From Glycine soja (Eukaryota > Streptophyta > Magnoliopsida > Fabales > Fabaceae), in NCBI RefSeq assembly GCF_004193775.1, contig NC_041006.1, positions 26,782,163 to 26,846,162 of the forward strand: a DNA stretch of 64,000 nucleotides. The letters run 5' to 3'. Below are positions 1 through 11,169 of the stretch, one piece after another (position 1 is the stretch's first letter; each line of letters begins with the position of its first letter). The notes beneath the pieces are model-generated. The model was not told where the DNA came from. It made no database searches and saw nothing but the letters and a program-made list of their open reading frames with translations. Made by a program: the position numbers and the translations under genes.

Positions 1-370
1 CAATAATAAATAAACTATATTCTTAAAATTTGAGTTAAAATCTAACTCAACTCTACAAATCTAATGTGTAACATGAGAATTATTTTCACTTATATATTCT
101 ATTTTAGTTAATGGTGACCTTAAATGTGAACGACCTTCAGAATCTCATTAGGATCCCATTTTTAGATGGGTACCAAATTTTCTATTATGTTTATATAAAT
201 ATTAAAATAAATCTTTTATATATGTCATAATATAACAATTTAATGTGGGCTTGAATAATTGTTTTTTTTCAATTACAAAATGTAAAAGGAAATAAATTAG
301 GAACACAAAATAAAAAAATAAAAAATGAAATTTCTATTAAAAAAATGATAATTTTTATGATCTTGATGGT
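1..370. other. AT-rich spacer, no gene seen
   Basis: Very AT-rich sequence with no open frame of useful length and no repeat structure that I could recognise. Confidence 0.5.
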
Positions 371-749
371 AAAATTTTATTTAAAAAATTAAAAGTTATT
401 AGGACGGTTTAACAATTGAATAAAAATTAAGCTTTGTAATATTGAATTCTTTGAAGATAGTTAATTGTTTTCCTTTTTTTTTTAACAGGTTTAATTGTTT
501 TCTCAATGCATGTATAACTTATAAAATAATAAGTTTATAGAAATTGAAAAATGTTAAAATCCTATTTTATTTGAAGAATTAAAAGTCATTAGAACGGTTT
601 TAACAATTGAATAAAAATAAAACTTTGTGATATTGAGTTCTTTGATTATATTTAATTTCTTTCTTTTTTTAACAGATTTAATTGTTTTTCTAATGCATGT
701 ACAACTTATAAAGTAATAAGTTTATAGAAATTGAAAAATGTTAAAATCT
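371..749. repeat. Tandem duplication of about 190 bp
   Basis: Two adjacent copies, roughly 371-561 and 562-749, share the same order of words: AAAAGT(T/C)ATTAG(G/A)ACGG, AACAATTGAATAAAAAT, a T-run followed by AACAG, TTTAATTGTTTT, AATGCATGTA and TTTATAGAAATTGAAAAATG. They differ by scattered substitutions and small indels, so the duplication is not recent. No coding potential. Confidence 0.75.
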
Positions 750-1510
750 TATTAGTCATCTATAATGTTACAAGTTAGACTAAATAGTTTTACTTTGATG
801 TTTATCATAAATTATTTTTAAAAGAAATCTTCATTATCAATAGATTATAATTGAGTTTGCAACAAAAATGCAAGGAAAATAATATATAAATGATTATTAG
901 GGTATAAATTATTTGGTATGCCTAGGACACCAAAAATCTTAGATTGACTTTGATCTTAGCACTATCTCTAACAGGTGTAAGATTTGAGTTTTTTCAATAT
1001 ATCCCCTCATGTTTATGCATAATACTTTTAGGCTTAGCACCTAAGTAATATAGTAGGTGACCTTTTTCATAGATCTAGGAAATACTTTGATGCTCAACCT
1101 TGCAAATTCTAATATGGTATAAGAGTTTATGCTAAATTCATTAATTATGGGTCATCTATCATATTATTCACACATCAAATCCAAAAGTGTTGACATGGAA
1201 AATGTATTGAGAAAAATTTAAGTCTCACATCAAATAGAGATAAAATTTATAAATAAGAGTATTTAATCTCACCTTACAAATTCGCTTATAGGGTTAAAGT
1301 TAAATGCAAACTTACATTCTAATATATGCGTGTAAAAGTATGAAAACAAAACTATATTCACCTTTAATTAATGAATAAAATATATTAAGATAATTTTATT
1401 TTTACAAAAAATTAAAAAAACATATTTTAAATTAATATCCATGAATTAAATTAAGGATGTGTCACAAAAAATGATCCTATATATCACACAATCTTGTATG
1501 ATACCATTTA
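750..1510. other. AT-rich spacer, no gene seen
   Basis: No open frame, LTR terminus or clear repeat was recognised here. Confidence 0.4.
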
Positions 1511-2134
1511 GGTTAAATTACTCAATTAGTCTCTATAATTTCACGATTCATACATTTTTGTTCCTATAGTTTGAAAGTAATTTTTTTAATCACTATAGTT
1601 TACATTTTAATTCTCTTCTAGTTCATATAGTTTAAAATTGGTCTTTTTAGTCCTTATAATTTGTATTTTAATTGTCTTTTAGTTCCTATAGTTTGAAAGT
1701 GATATTTTTAGTCCCTATAATTTATAATTTAATTACCTTTTAGTCCTTTCTACAAAAAAAATATAAATAATTAGTTACAAATTAGTTATAAATTATCAAC
1801 TATTTTTTATTACAAATTATCTTACGATAAATTAGTTATGAATTACTAGTTAATATTTTTGTAGTTAATTATAATTAATAATATTACTCATATTTTGATG
1901 TTAAGGACTAAAAGAAAATTAAAATATAAAGTATAAGGACTAAAAAGATCACTTTCAAAAAGTGAATTAAAATATATATTATAAGAATTAAAAAAAAAAT
2001 CAGTTTCGAACTACAATTACTAAAAGAGAATTAAAATATAAATTATAGAGACTAAAAAAACTACTTTAACACTATAAAAACTAAAAGGTACAAATGATGA
2101 AATTATAAAGACCAAATGAGTAGTAATTAAACCT
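1511..2134. repeat. Inverted-repeat (MITE/foldback-like) element
   Basis: The left half reads GGTTAAATTACTCAATTAGT followed by repeated blocks of the type TTTTAGTCCCTATAATTT. The right half is the approximate reverse complement, with blocks like AGGACTAAAA, and ends near AGTAGTAATTAAACC. The halves meet near 1800-1870. There is no coding capacity, so this is a non-autonomous foldback or MITE. The ends were placed by eye and no target duplication is claimed. Confidence 0.55.
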
Positions 2135-3626
2135 ACAAATTATATATCATAATTATAATAATAACAAATCAAGGGTTTATGTACTATCAGAAAAAATGAG
2201 ATATAAAGTTGTCCCATGATAAATGGAGAATGGAAAGAGAAGAGATTATGGGTTTAATTTCTTCACTAACAAAAACTAATAATGCTAACAATTAATATTT
2301 ATCAATAAAAAAATGTCATTTAAAAATAAAAACAAATCAAGGGTTTATTTTTTTTATTAACTTTATCATCTTATGAGTTTTTAATTTTTAATGTAAAATA
2401 ATCGTGTAATTCCTCTTATGATTTTAAACAAAAATTTTGTAAGTTTTTCATAAGCTTTTTGCTTTATAACAAAAAGATACAAAGTTTTTCTATTAAAAAA
2501 AAAAGCTTACTCAAAAAGCTTGTATGAAAATTTACGAACTTTTAAAATTAGTAGTATGATTTTATATATATTACGGTAATATCAAAGTAAACCCCCGAAC
2601 AACTTCATTTTTTCATATAGTTGACAATATGTTCAAATTAATTCATCATCTTTTCTAAATAAACTGTAAATCTCGTTCTCGTAAACGAGACTTCGGTTAC
2701 GTGTGAAGAAATAACAACATACTCAGGGACTTTCCAAAACATTTGGTATAACATTACTACCTGCATCTCAAAATAAGTATCCGAATTGAAAAAAAAATCA
2801 TCTCAAAATAAGTATTATATTTAACTTAATATACTTGTATCTAATTTGTGTTTTTTTTATAAAATTTTGTTCTTCATAAAAAATATATCCCCAAGAATTT
2901 TATTTTGTATATAATATATTTTTTATATTTTTATATTGATAAATTTATATGTTGTTAATTGAAGAAATTTGAACATTAATCAAATAATTTAATTTAAAAT
3001 ATCAAAATCTTCTTTAATTGAATAAATAAATAAATAAATTTGATTTGAACTAAAAACTTATTCCAAATAGATAAATGTTATTATTGAAACTTCAAATGTT
3101 CTTAATATTTAAACATATTTTTATAAATTAATATTTAAAAATGGTTCACAAATTTAATATTTATTTTTTTATCTTTCATTCTTATAATTTTTTATTCTAT
3201 GATGCAAAACATGAGTTTATCATTGCTCTGAAAAACTGATATAGCATACATATATTACCTAAAAAGATATATTGTTAATTAAAAAATACTAAAAAGAAAT
3301 GAAATAAATTGATTGATTATTTTTCATAGTACGTTATTAAATAATATTATAATAGTTATTAAAAAATGTTAAAAGAAGAATGAAATAATTGATTAAGAAT
3401 AAAACTTCTAAAAATAGAGGAAAATTTTGAAAATAAAATTGTTTGAATTTAATAGAATAATAATCAAATATAACTCGTTCTTTTTTTAATAATTAAGAAA
3501 TATTGAGTGATATAACAGAAAAAATAGAATATATTTTACATTAAATTTCCATAAAAAATAAGTTGGAAATAGAATTAATAAAGTAGAGGAAAAATTAATA
3601 GAATAATTTAACTATATATAATGCAT
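2135..3626. other. AT-rich spacer with short repeats
   Basis: No gene seen. The phrase TCTCAAAATAAGTAT occurs twice near 2767 and 2801, of the kind found at Stowaway-type MITE ends, but a matching right end was not found. A small hairpin (TCTCGTT/AACGAGA) lies at 2671-2690. Confidence 0.35.
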
Positions 3627-4996
3627 GATGGTGCTATTAGAATCTTGACTGAAGTTCATCACGTTCTAAAGCTTAAGAAAAATCTTGTATTGGTGGATGT
3701 TATGGATTCAAAAGGTTTTTCTTGTTGAGTTGAAGGTGGAGTTATGTAGATGAGAGGAAAAGAGGAGTGTCTGGTAATGCAGGTAACCAAACAATAAAAC
3801 GTGTACTTCCTTTAGAGGTCCATTGTGACAGACTTTGTCTTTGCTATTTCGCAATCTGAAAGTCATGCATCCAATGGCTCATCTAATAATTCTTTATGGC
3901 ATCTGCGTTTAGGTCACATAAGTAAAAAGTTTTGGATATTTTGAGCAAGAGAGGCTTACTTGGAAATCATAAGATGGAACATTTTCAGTTTTGTAAGCAC
4001 TGCGTCTATGGGAAATAATATCGGATGAAGTTTCCAAAGGTTGTGCACATAACAAAGGTCATGTTGGATTATGTCCATTCTGACTGTTGGGGGCCTTTGA
4101 GAGTTTTATCTCTGGGAGGGGCAAGGTATTTCATCTCCATCATTGAGGATTACTTCAGAATGACGTGTGTATTAATGATGAATCAGAAATCTGAAGCTTT
4201 CAATTTTTTCAACCATTAGATGATTTATGAAAAAAAAAACAAAAAGGAAAGACAGTAAAGTGTCTTAGGATTGACAATGGCTTCAAATTATGTTCTACTG
4301 AATTCAATGAATTCTATAGAGATGAAGACATAACAAGACAACATATTGTATGCTATACTCCACAAAGTAACTGAAAGAATGAATTGGACCTTATTAGAAA
4401 GGGCCAACTGCATTCTATTAATTCACGATTGAATAAGAGTTTCTAGGCTGAGGCAATTAGCACAACATGCTATCTCGTGAATCGCTCATTGTCCACTGCC
4501 ATAGACTTTAAGACCCCCATTGAGGTATGGTCTAACAAACTAATTGAATACTCAATGTTGAAGGTGTTTAGATGTCCGACATACTATCACGTAAGTGAAG
4601 GTAAGCTACAACCTAGAGCCAAGAAGGGATTCTTTATGGGCTATGGAAATGGAGTCAAAGGATTTCAAGTCTGGTCTCCATCTGAAAGAAAGGTCATTCG
4701 GAATGGAGATGTCGCCTTTGACGAACTCTCTATGTTGCATTCTAAATTTGATGAAGATTTAGGCAAGGTTGAGTATGTCACTAGGTAGGTGGAGTTTGAG
4801 AGATCCACAATCAGAAACATTAGTGATCAAAAGCAGTTTGAAGCACCTGATAAGATTGATCAGGATATTCAAATGCACCATCAACATCAAAATTCAACAC
4901 CAGTTAAAGGAACTAACTAGAGGAGTTAAAACCATCTGAAGTAGCCCAAAACCCCAACACCTAGAAAGTCACAAAGGCAAATCAAAGCTCTTGAAA
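3627..4996 (+). pseudogene. Ty1-copia gag-pre-integrase and integrase remnant
   Basis: The frame shows a gag-pre-integrase-type LWHLRLGHIS near 3895, then the zinc-like FCKHC at about 3990. The integrase core start, with DYVHSDCWGP, lies at 4066-4095. The open piece 4025-4219 covers the first part of the core. The piece 4477-4788 covers the integrase tail, with the copia motif GFFMGYGNGVKGFQVW (canonical form KGYR/FxxW). Several stops lie between and inside these pieces. The tail continues with an RKS..R..ALERY motif just before the solo LTR. In a live element this polyprotein would insert cDNA into the genome. Confidence 0.85.
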
Positions 4997-5001
4997 GATA
5001 T
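4997..5001. repeat. Target-site duplication GATAT (left)
   Basis: GATAT directly precedes the TG terminus of the solo LTR and is repeated at 6723-6727 right after its CA terminus. Confidence 0.85.
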
Positions 5002-5334
5002 TGTTGGATCAAGTGGCCTCAGAATAATTAAGAAGGGGGGGTTGAATTAATTATTAATGAATCTTTACTAATTAAAAATCTATCATTCTTAATGTTACTA
5101 TATTTAATTAGGCTTTTACTACCAAGTTAAGAAAGTAAAGAATAGTAATTGAAACTTAACCAAAAGTAAAAGCGATAATTAAAGTGCACAACGGAAATTA
5201 AAGAGTGTAGGGAAGAAGAAGATAAACACAAGAGTTTTATACTGGTTCGATAACAACCCGTGCCTACATCCAGTCCCCAAGCGACCTGCGGTCCTTGAGA
5301 TTTCTTTTCAACCTTGTAAATTCCTTTACAAGCA

Positions 5335-5500
5335 AAGATCCACAAGGGATGTACCCTCCCTTGTTCTCTTTGAACAACCAAGTGGATGTACCCTCCACTT
5401 GAATTGATCCACAAGAGATGTACCCTCTCTTGTTCTCAGTCACAACAACCTAAGTAGATGTACCCTCTACTTGTACCACAAAGGATGTACCCTCCAATGT
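5335..5500. repeat. GATGTACCCTCC minisatellite inside the solo LTR
   Basis: The words CCACAAGGGATGTACCCTCC, AGTGGATGTACCCTCC, AGAGATGTACCCTCTC and AGTAGATGTACCCTCTAC recur about every 30-60 bp, each followed by the complement of the word before GATGTACC. The array is therefore built of small stem-like units. Confidence 0.7.
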
Positions 5501-5518
5501 GTTAAGACAAAGTTCTCA

Positions 5519-5885
5519 AGCGGTTAGTCCTTTGAAACTTTGTGAAGGGGAAACAAAAGATATCTTAGGCGGTTAGTCCTTTGAAATCTTTTGTTTAAGG
5601 GAAAGGGAAGAATCAAAAGAATTCTCAGACTGTGTCGTTTTGAATTCTTTGAAAAGGGAGAAGGGAGACACAAAAGAATTCAGGCGGTTAGTCCTTTGTT
5701 CTTTTGGAAAAGGGAGAAGAGAAACACAAAAAGAATTCAGGCGGTTAGTCCTTGACGAATTCTTTTTGGCAAAAGGAGAAAAGAGACACAAAAGAATTCA
5801 GGCGGTTAGTCCTTCGTTCTTTTGGAAAAGGGAGAAGAGAGACACAAAAAGAATTTAGACGATTAGTCCTTGTTGAATTCTTTTT
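5519..5885. repeat. GGCGGTTAGTCCTT minisatellite inside the solo LTR
   Basis: GGCGGTTAGTCCTT(T/G/C) recurs at about 5520, 5569, 5682, 5740 and 5799, with a degenerate copy (GACGATTAGTCCTT) near 5857. Between copies lies GAATTC(T)TTT...AAAGGGAGAAG...ACACAAAAGAATT. The short open frames here are translations of this array, not genes. Confidence 0.75.
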
Positions 5886-6261
5886 GGCAAAGGGAGAAGA
5901 GAATGAAAAAAATGAATAACACAAGTTTTTTATCAAAGAACTTTTCTTGAAAGAGAAAGTTTTGAACAAAAACTTTTAGAAAGATGAAGAGAAAAAGAAT
6001 CAGAAAAATTTTGTAAAAAGAAATGAAAGAAGATGTTGAAAGATAGATTGAAAGATATAATGATTGAAAGAGATGATGGATCATTTTAATTCATGTCATG
6101 ATCACATATTTATAATCTTTTGATGACTCAAGTCAAAGTTTGTGGCTCTTGGCAATTTCTTTTAAAACTAGTCACTTAGAAAAGTTGTGACTTTTGAAAG
6201 AATCTTGAGAAACAAGTCACTTGAAGAATTGTGACTTTTGGAAATGAATTTTTCGAAAACA

Positions 6262-6460
6262 GTCACTGGTAATCGATTATCATTAAGGTGTAATCGATTA
6301 CACATCAACAGATGTGGCTCTTCATTTTGAATTTTGAAAATCTTAACATTCTAAAAACACTGATAATCGATTACATGATTATGGTAATCGATTACAGCTA
6401 AAACAATGCTGGCTACTGGTAATCAATTACTACCTTATAGTAATCGATTACCAGAGAGTA
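6262..6460. repeat. Palindromic TAATCGATTAC repeats inside the solo LTR
   Basis: TAATCGATTA occurs about five times between 6270 and 6450, usually as GGTAATCGATTACAG or TAATCGATTACC, plus one degenerate copy (TAATCAATTAC). Each copy is a palindrome around ATCGAT. Confidence 0.75.
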
Positions 6461-6722
6461 AAACTCTTTGGTAAAAGATTTTGTGAAAACTTCATGTGCT
6501 ACTAAATGTTTTGAAAAACTTTTTAGTACTTATCTTGATTGAGTCTTCTCTTGATTCTTGAATCTTGAGTCTTGAATCTTGATCTTGATTATTCTTGATT
6601 CTTGAAACTTGAAACTTGGTCTTGAAATTTGAAACTTGATTCTTGAATCTTTGCTTGAAACTTTGTTTAACTCTTGATTCTTTGGCATCATCAAAATAAC
6701 CTTGGAAAACATTGCTTCCACA

Positions 6723-6727
6723 GATAT
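6723..6727. repeat. Target-site duplication GATAT (right)
   Basis: Second copy of GATAT, immediately after the CA end of the solo LTR. Confidence 0.85.
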
Positions 6728-7776
6728 GTCTTTGATATAGTATCTTACGTGTTATAGGTAACAGAAGAAATCAATTCATTCGAACCAACCACTTATCAGG
6801 AAGCAATTTCTTGTTTTGAAGCTAAGGAGTAAACAATGGCTATGGATAAAGAGATGGAATCCCTTCATAAGAATTAGACTCGAGATTTAGTTGAGCTACC
6901 TGAAAGAAGTCGAGTAGTGAGGTGCAAGTGGATCTTCAAGAAGAAATCTAGATCGTCCATTGAAGAAATCATTTGTTATAAAACACATCTGGTAGTTAAG
7001 GGCTACAGTCAAAAGGAAGGAGTGGACTACAACGATATATTCTCTTTAGTAGTTTGACACACTTCCGTATGTGTTTTGTTGACCCTAGTGGCAACTCTAG
7101 ACATGGAGTTAGAGAAACTCAATATCAAAACTACTTTTCTCCATGACAGACTGGAGGAAGGCATTGTGATGCTACAACTTGAAGGTTTTGAAATGGAAGG
7201 AAAGGAAAATTTTGTTTGTAGATTGAAGAGGTCTTTTTATGAGTTGAAGCAATCACCAAGGCAATGGTATAAAAGATTCAATGAGTTCATTATCTCTCAT
7301 GGGTACATCAGAAGTTCCTATGACTCATGTGTTTATCATAGCAAGGTGGAAGATGGCTCTCACATCTATCTACTACTCTATGTTGACGACATGCTCATAG
7401 CATCTCAAAATTTGTTAGTAATTTAGAAGTTGAAGTCACTACTTAGTAGTGAATTTGAGATGAAGAAGATGGGAGCTGCTAAAAAGATTCTAGCCACGGA
7501 TATCAAGAGGGATTGAGTTCAGAAGAAGTCTTTTCTATGTCGGAAGGAATACATTTAAAAAGTGTTGAATCATTTTGAGATGACATCCACAAAATCAATA
7601 TGTACTCCTCTAATAACGTGTATTTATTTATTTGAACTCAATACTATTTAATCAAAATCAATGAAGGAATACATGTTAGTGTTCCTTATGCAAGTGCTAT
7701 AGGTAGTCTCATGTATGTCATGATATACACTATACTAAACCTAGCACAAGTAGTAGTCAGTGTTGTGAGTAGGTAT
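6728..7776 (+). pseudogene. Ty1-copia reverse transcriptase remnant
   Basis: Downstream of the solo LTR the frame shows EPTTYQEAI and AMDKEMESLHKN, the canonical N-terminal end of copia RT, with stops at two or more conserved tryptophan positions. The open piece 7076-7426 contains RLKRSFYELKQSPRQWY and the catalytic YVDDM at about 7378-7392. Further downstream a broken frame shows SVPYASAIGSLMY. The copy ends near 7776 with no LTR. It is dead: at least five stops or frameshifts are visible. Confidence 0.87.
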
Positions 7777-8686
7777 AAAAATTAATGTATAATAAAAAAA
7801 CATTAAAATTAGTGTTATATTTATTTGTCTTACTACTAATGTAGATTTACATTATTTATATTAAAAATTAATTAAATATATAAATAATATTTTATTATTT
7901 GATTCTCTCTCTCAATATATTTTTATCAGTTAATAAATGATTTTTTTTGTAATAATAGACACGCACTATATAGAAGTGCTTAATTGTGATTAAAGTGGGT
8001 TATGAGTCTTATGATTCTAAGGAAATTTTACTACTACGTTATGGTGTTAACTCTGTTCTTGAAATTCAGTAGAAAAAAAAAACTCTGTTCTTGAAATCAT
8101 TACTCTGTTGAGAGGGTATTCGATTTTAATTTTTGGTAAATAAATTGTACTAGGGTTTACATTTATGACTTTATACAAATTACTTTAGCCTCTTCACTAT
8201 TCTAGTCTTAATAAAGTCTCATTTTTTGCTGTTAAAAATAAACAACTCTAGTTCTTTTTTAAAAGGCACTACTCATTCTTAATAGCTTATTTTGTTGAGA
8301 GTTTTATTTTTAAACTTAGGATATCTGTGGGTTGAGAATTAAAGATTAATCCTTTAATGTAGTGATTTTTACTTAAGGGTTAATATCTTTCAATATATAT
8401 TTTTCATATATAAAATTAAATTTAGGAATTGAACTTTTTAATATATATTTAAGAGAAAAGGTGATTTCTCAATCCTGACACACTATGATGATATATGTTT
8501 CAAACTTGAAAGTTTTATATCTAGTTACCACATTTCTATCTAAGGTCATACAATAAGTTTAAGTAAAAAACGATCACCATTTGACATTTATTCGGACTGA
8601 ATGCACCTTATTGAAGGAGAGAATTCGAAGTGACTTATACAAAAGGAAGAAAAAAATTGAAAGTGTAAAAATATCGCAAATGTAAG

Positions 8687-8690
<4 letters not shown>
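7777..8690. other. AT-rich spacer, no gene seen
   Basis: No open frame or mobile-element terminus recognised. Confidence 0.4.

Positions 8691-8763
<73 letters not shown>
8691..8763. repeat. (AT)n microsatellite
   Basis: An uninterrupted AT dinucleotide run of about 73 bp. Confidence 0.97.
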
Positions 8764-8767
<4 letters not shown>

Positions 8768-10718
8768 CCAGTAAGAAAAAAGATATATATAGATATTATA
8801 TATTTTGCTTATTCAATGTAAAGACTTTTCATAGGAGTTGAGATGTTTGAAATGATTGTTTGGTAACAGCTGTTTAACACATGCATGGCTGCTGTAAAAA
8901 AAAAAAAAGAAAACACATGCATGGCTGCGAAATTGACTACACGACGTTCACCTACAATATTTTGATTAATGACTCGTAGAAATTTTTATTTCTCTGTTTA
9001 CGGCCACCCACGACCACGAAATTCAGATTGTGCATCGTAATATTTAGCGGTTTAAACTTTAAATCGGTTTTGAGATTAGATTTATTTATAAAATAAGTTG
9101 TAATTTTATTTGACTTAATTTGAGGATAATATTATATTTGAATTAATTTAATGTAATTTTTGGTGATTTAGATTGACTCTATTGTTTATATTTATCTTAT
9201 TTTTCTAAAAACTTTTAAGAATCGATAATTTATATTTGAGCCAATATATTTCATGTTTATTAGTAAAATATATATAAAATTACTATATTTGTGGTTTTGA
9301 TCGATTGTACGTAAATATGAAACTTTAAAATTAAATTAATTCAAATTTTAATCAATTTTTGTTTTCTTTTTAATTTTTCTAATCAATTTAGGAATTTAAA
9401 ATGATTTGTATAAATTGTTAAATGCTCCTAATAACGCCCTACCGTGTGGAATTCTAGATTGAAAAAACGACTTCCGTGAACAACAGAGGTTGCTTTCATC
9501 ACCTTATAAGCATCGACTCCCTAAACATTAGATAGGTTGCTTTCTCAGGACATTTCTACGATGGACCAGTAGGTTTAGTGGTCCATTTTGGTCCAACTTT
9601 TATTGTCCATTGGATTTATTAGTATAATAATCTAAGGTCGGGATTTGTGACCAGAAACCCTTTATACCAGTTTTAAAACATTTAAGTAATTAAATTAAGA
9701 TTTTATCTTTATAAAAAAAAAGATTCTATAACATAAATGTTCTTGACTCATTTGTCCTTTCATTTTATTATCCAAAATTATTTGATAGGCGTTGTTGTTT
9801 TATGAACCCGTCGGAAAGTGATTGTCGTTGAGAACAAGTCCTTGGATGGAAACCAAGGGTTGGAGCATCGCCGACCAGATATCCTGCATATCCGACCTTT
9901 TTGGATTCATGATTTTTGCTCTCCTTGATAATTGTTTTGGGCGGTAGACTTTTAGTCTTCCCTCGTTGAATACTCATAGTATTTTCCATTATTTGAACCC
10001 AAAAGTGGTGATCGAAGGCATCCGCAACGATTTCGGAGTGCATAAATGTTTTGGATGTTAAATTTGTTAGATTGCTTCTCAGTCAATTGAATCAAAAGCA
10101 ACGGTAAATTTGTGCATTACTGTAATTGGGCATTGAATGTCTATGTAAGGTGGCTTTCGTCAAGATGTAGTTCACTTCGTTCAGGTGTATAGCCGATGCT
10201 GATGTTGACGGAGTCTATTTGTGATTTAAATTTAATTATATTAGATTGAGTTTTTTAAAGTGTTTAGATCCAACTCAATTCAATTTAATCTAATTAAGAT
10301 TTAACTATAAATAGATTGGATAATAAATTTTATTTTTTTAATCCGACTCAATTCATATCATATAATTAAATTTATTACATTAATTTTTACCTTATATTAT
10401 TTATTAAATTAAACCCACTCATACTTTATTCCTATCTAAAATAACAAATTATATTAGCATTGAAATTATTATATATTTAGAAAACTTTAGATAAAAATAA
10501 ATTATTGTTTTACAAAAAAATTACAAAATGTTTCTTTTTCTAATATTCTAATCCGATTAACTCAACCCAACCCGATCCTAAATGAGTTAGGTTGGGTTGT
10601 ATTTGTAAAAAAATTGCACAAATTTGATTCAACTCAACTCGTAAAAGTTTGAACTATTTGGATAGCAGGTTTAGTCAAACTCGACTCGTGAACACCCCCT
10701 AATGGCGGATGTGTTGTG
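8764..10718. other. Spacer with one unassigned minus-strand ORF
   Basis: Mostly AT-rich and featureless. One minus-strand open frame of 91 codons (9768-10043) starts with ATG and is less AT-biased than its surroundings. It has no motif that I recognise, no visible splice partners and no clear promoter. It may be a captured gene fragment or chance. Confidence 0.3.
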
Positions 10719-10723
10719 ACTTT
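10719..10723. repeat. Target-site duplication ACTTT (left)
   Basis: ACTTT just before the TGTAACA terminus; repeated at 11165-11169. Confidence 0.8.
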
Positions 10724-11164
10724 TGTAACATCTTTCATTATCGACTTCTGGGTGCTCACACACTATGACACTTCACACGATGATACTTCACTCAATTTCT
10801 TGTTAGTCAGAATCTTTCATAGATAATCTTTTTTGAGACATCAACAACCAACTCTGACACTGCTCGACCTCTTCCAGGATCATTGACTGTCCCCACAAAT
10901 CAATATGAGACTTTATGGCATGCTTTGTCCTCACTCACACATTTTCCATAAAACTTTTCTGAAGGTCACCCATCTCATAATTGTTCCAAATCAAGCATAT
11001 TTAACTGTGAAATTGTTATGTGATGTGTTATTGAAAAGTAAATGCATCTTGTTGGTATATGTAGTATCAATCAATTCCTTTAAGTCATCTTCAATTGTAC
11101 AATCTCATACCTGCAAAGTCCATAAATCCCTCTCATTGCGGTGTGATTTGCACGAGGTGTTACA
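10724..11164 (-). mobile_element. Solo LTR of a Cassandra-type TRIM (5S rRNA-derived)
   Basis: The 441-bp block has inverted ends TGTAACA...TGTTACA and a perfect 5-bp duplication, ACTTT, on both sides, so it is an LTR-type unit. Its minus strand carries a decayed 5S rRNA segment: AGTTAAATATGCTTG matches the 5S A-box region, and GATGGGTGACC matches the C-box region, at the correct spacing. LTRs carrying 5S-derived promoters are the hallmark of Cassandra retrotransposons, which encode no protein. No second LTR or PBS is seen, so I call it solo. Orientation follows the 5S strand and is uncertain. The plus-strand ORF of 88 codons inside it is not a gene. Confidence 0.75.
10964..11010 (-). other. 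5S rRNA-like internal promoter segment within the LTR
   Basis: On the plus strand GGTCACCCATC (10964-10974) is the complement of the 5S C-box word GATGGGTGACC. CAAGCATATTTAACT (10993-11006) is the complement of a decayed A box (5S consensus AGTTAAGCGTGCTTG). The 19-nt interval between them is close to that in real 5S genes. The A box carries substitutions, so Pol III activity is doubtful. Confidence 0.7.
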
Positions 11165-11169
11165 ACTTT

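Larger units (their letters stand above)
5002..6722 (-). mobile_element. Solo LTR (1,721 bp), probably SIRE/Maximus-type Ty1-copia
   Basis: The block begins TGTTGGATC and ends GCTTCCACA, giving the TG...CA termini of an LTR, and is flanked by a perfect 5-bp duplication, GATAT. No internal coding region, PBS or second LTR is present, so it is a solo LTR left by LTR-LTR recombination. The minus strand ends with a C-rich tract and CCACTTGATCCAACA. That resembles the U5 end seen before an iMet primer site in legume SIRE-type elements, so I infer minus orientation; the family assignment is from memory. It contains four kinds of short tandem motif. Removing it and one GATAT leaves the host copia frame continuous. 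Confidence 0.85.
3627..7776 (+). mobile_element. Decayed Ty1-copia internal fragment, interrupted by a solo LTR
   Basis: This is an internal piece of a Ty1-copia retrotransposon in plus orientation. In order it holds a gag-pre-integrase region, an integrase core and C-terminal region, the start of reverse transcriptase, the RT YVDD region, and a fragment before RNase H with a VPYASAIGSLMY-type motif near 7690. Neither flanking LTR nor gag is visible, so the fragment is truncated at both ends. A 1,721-bp solo LTR (5002-6722) sits between the integrase tail and the RT. Many stops and frameshifts make it non-functional. Ty1-copia is certain from the domain order; the clade is not. Confidence 0.88.

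Noticed and set aside
5573..6084. Several short overlapping ORFs rich in Phe/Ser or Lys/Arg
   Set aside because: They are translations of the GGCGGTTAGTCC array inside the solo LTR and do not extend across unit variation.
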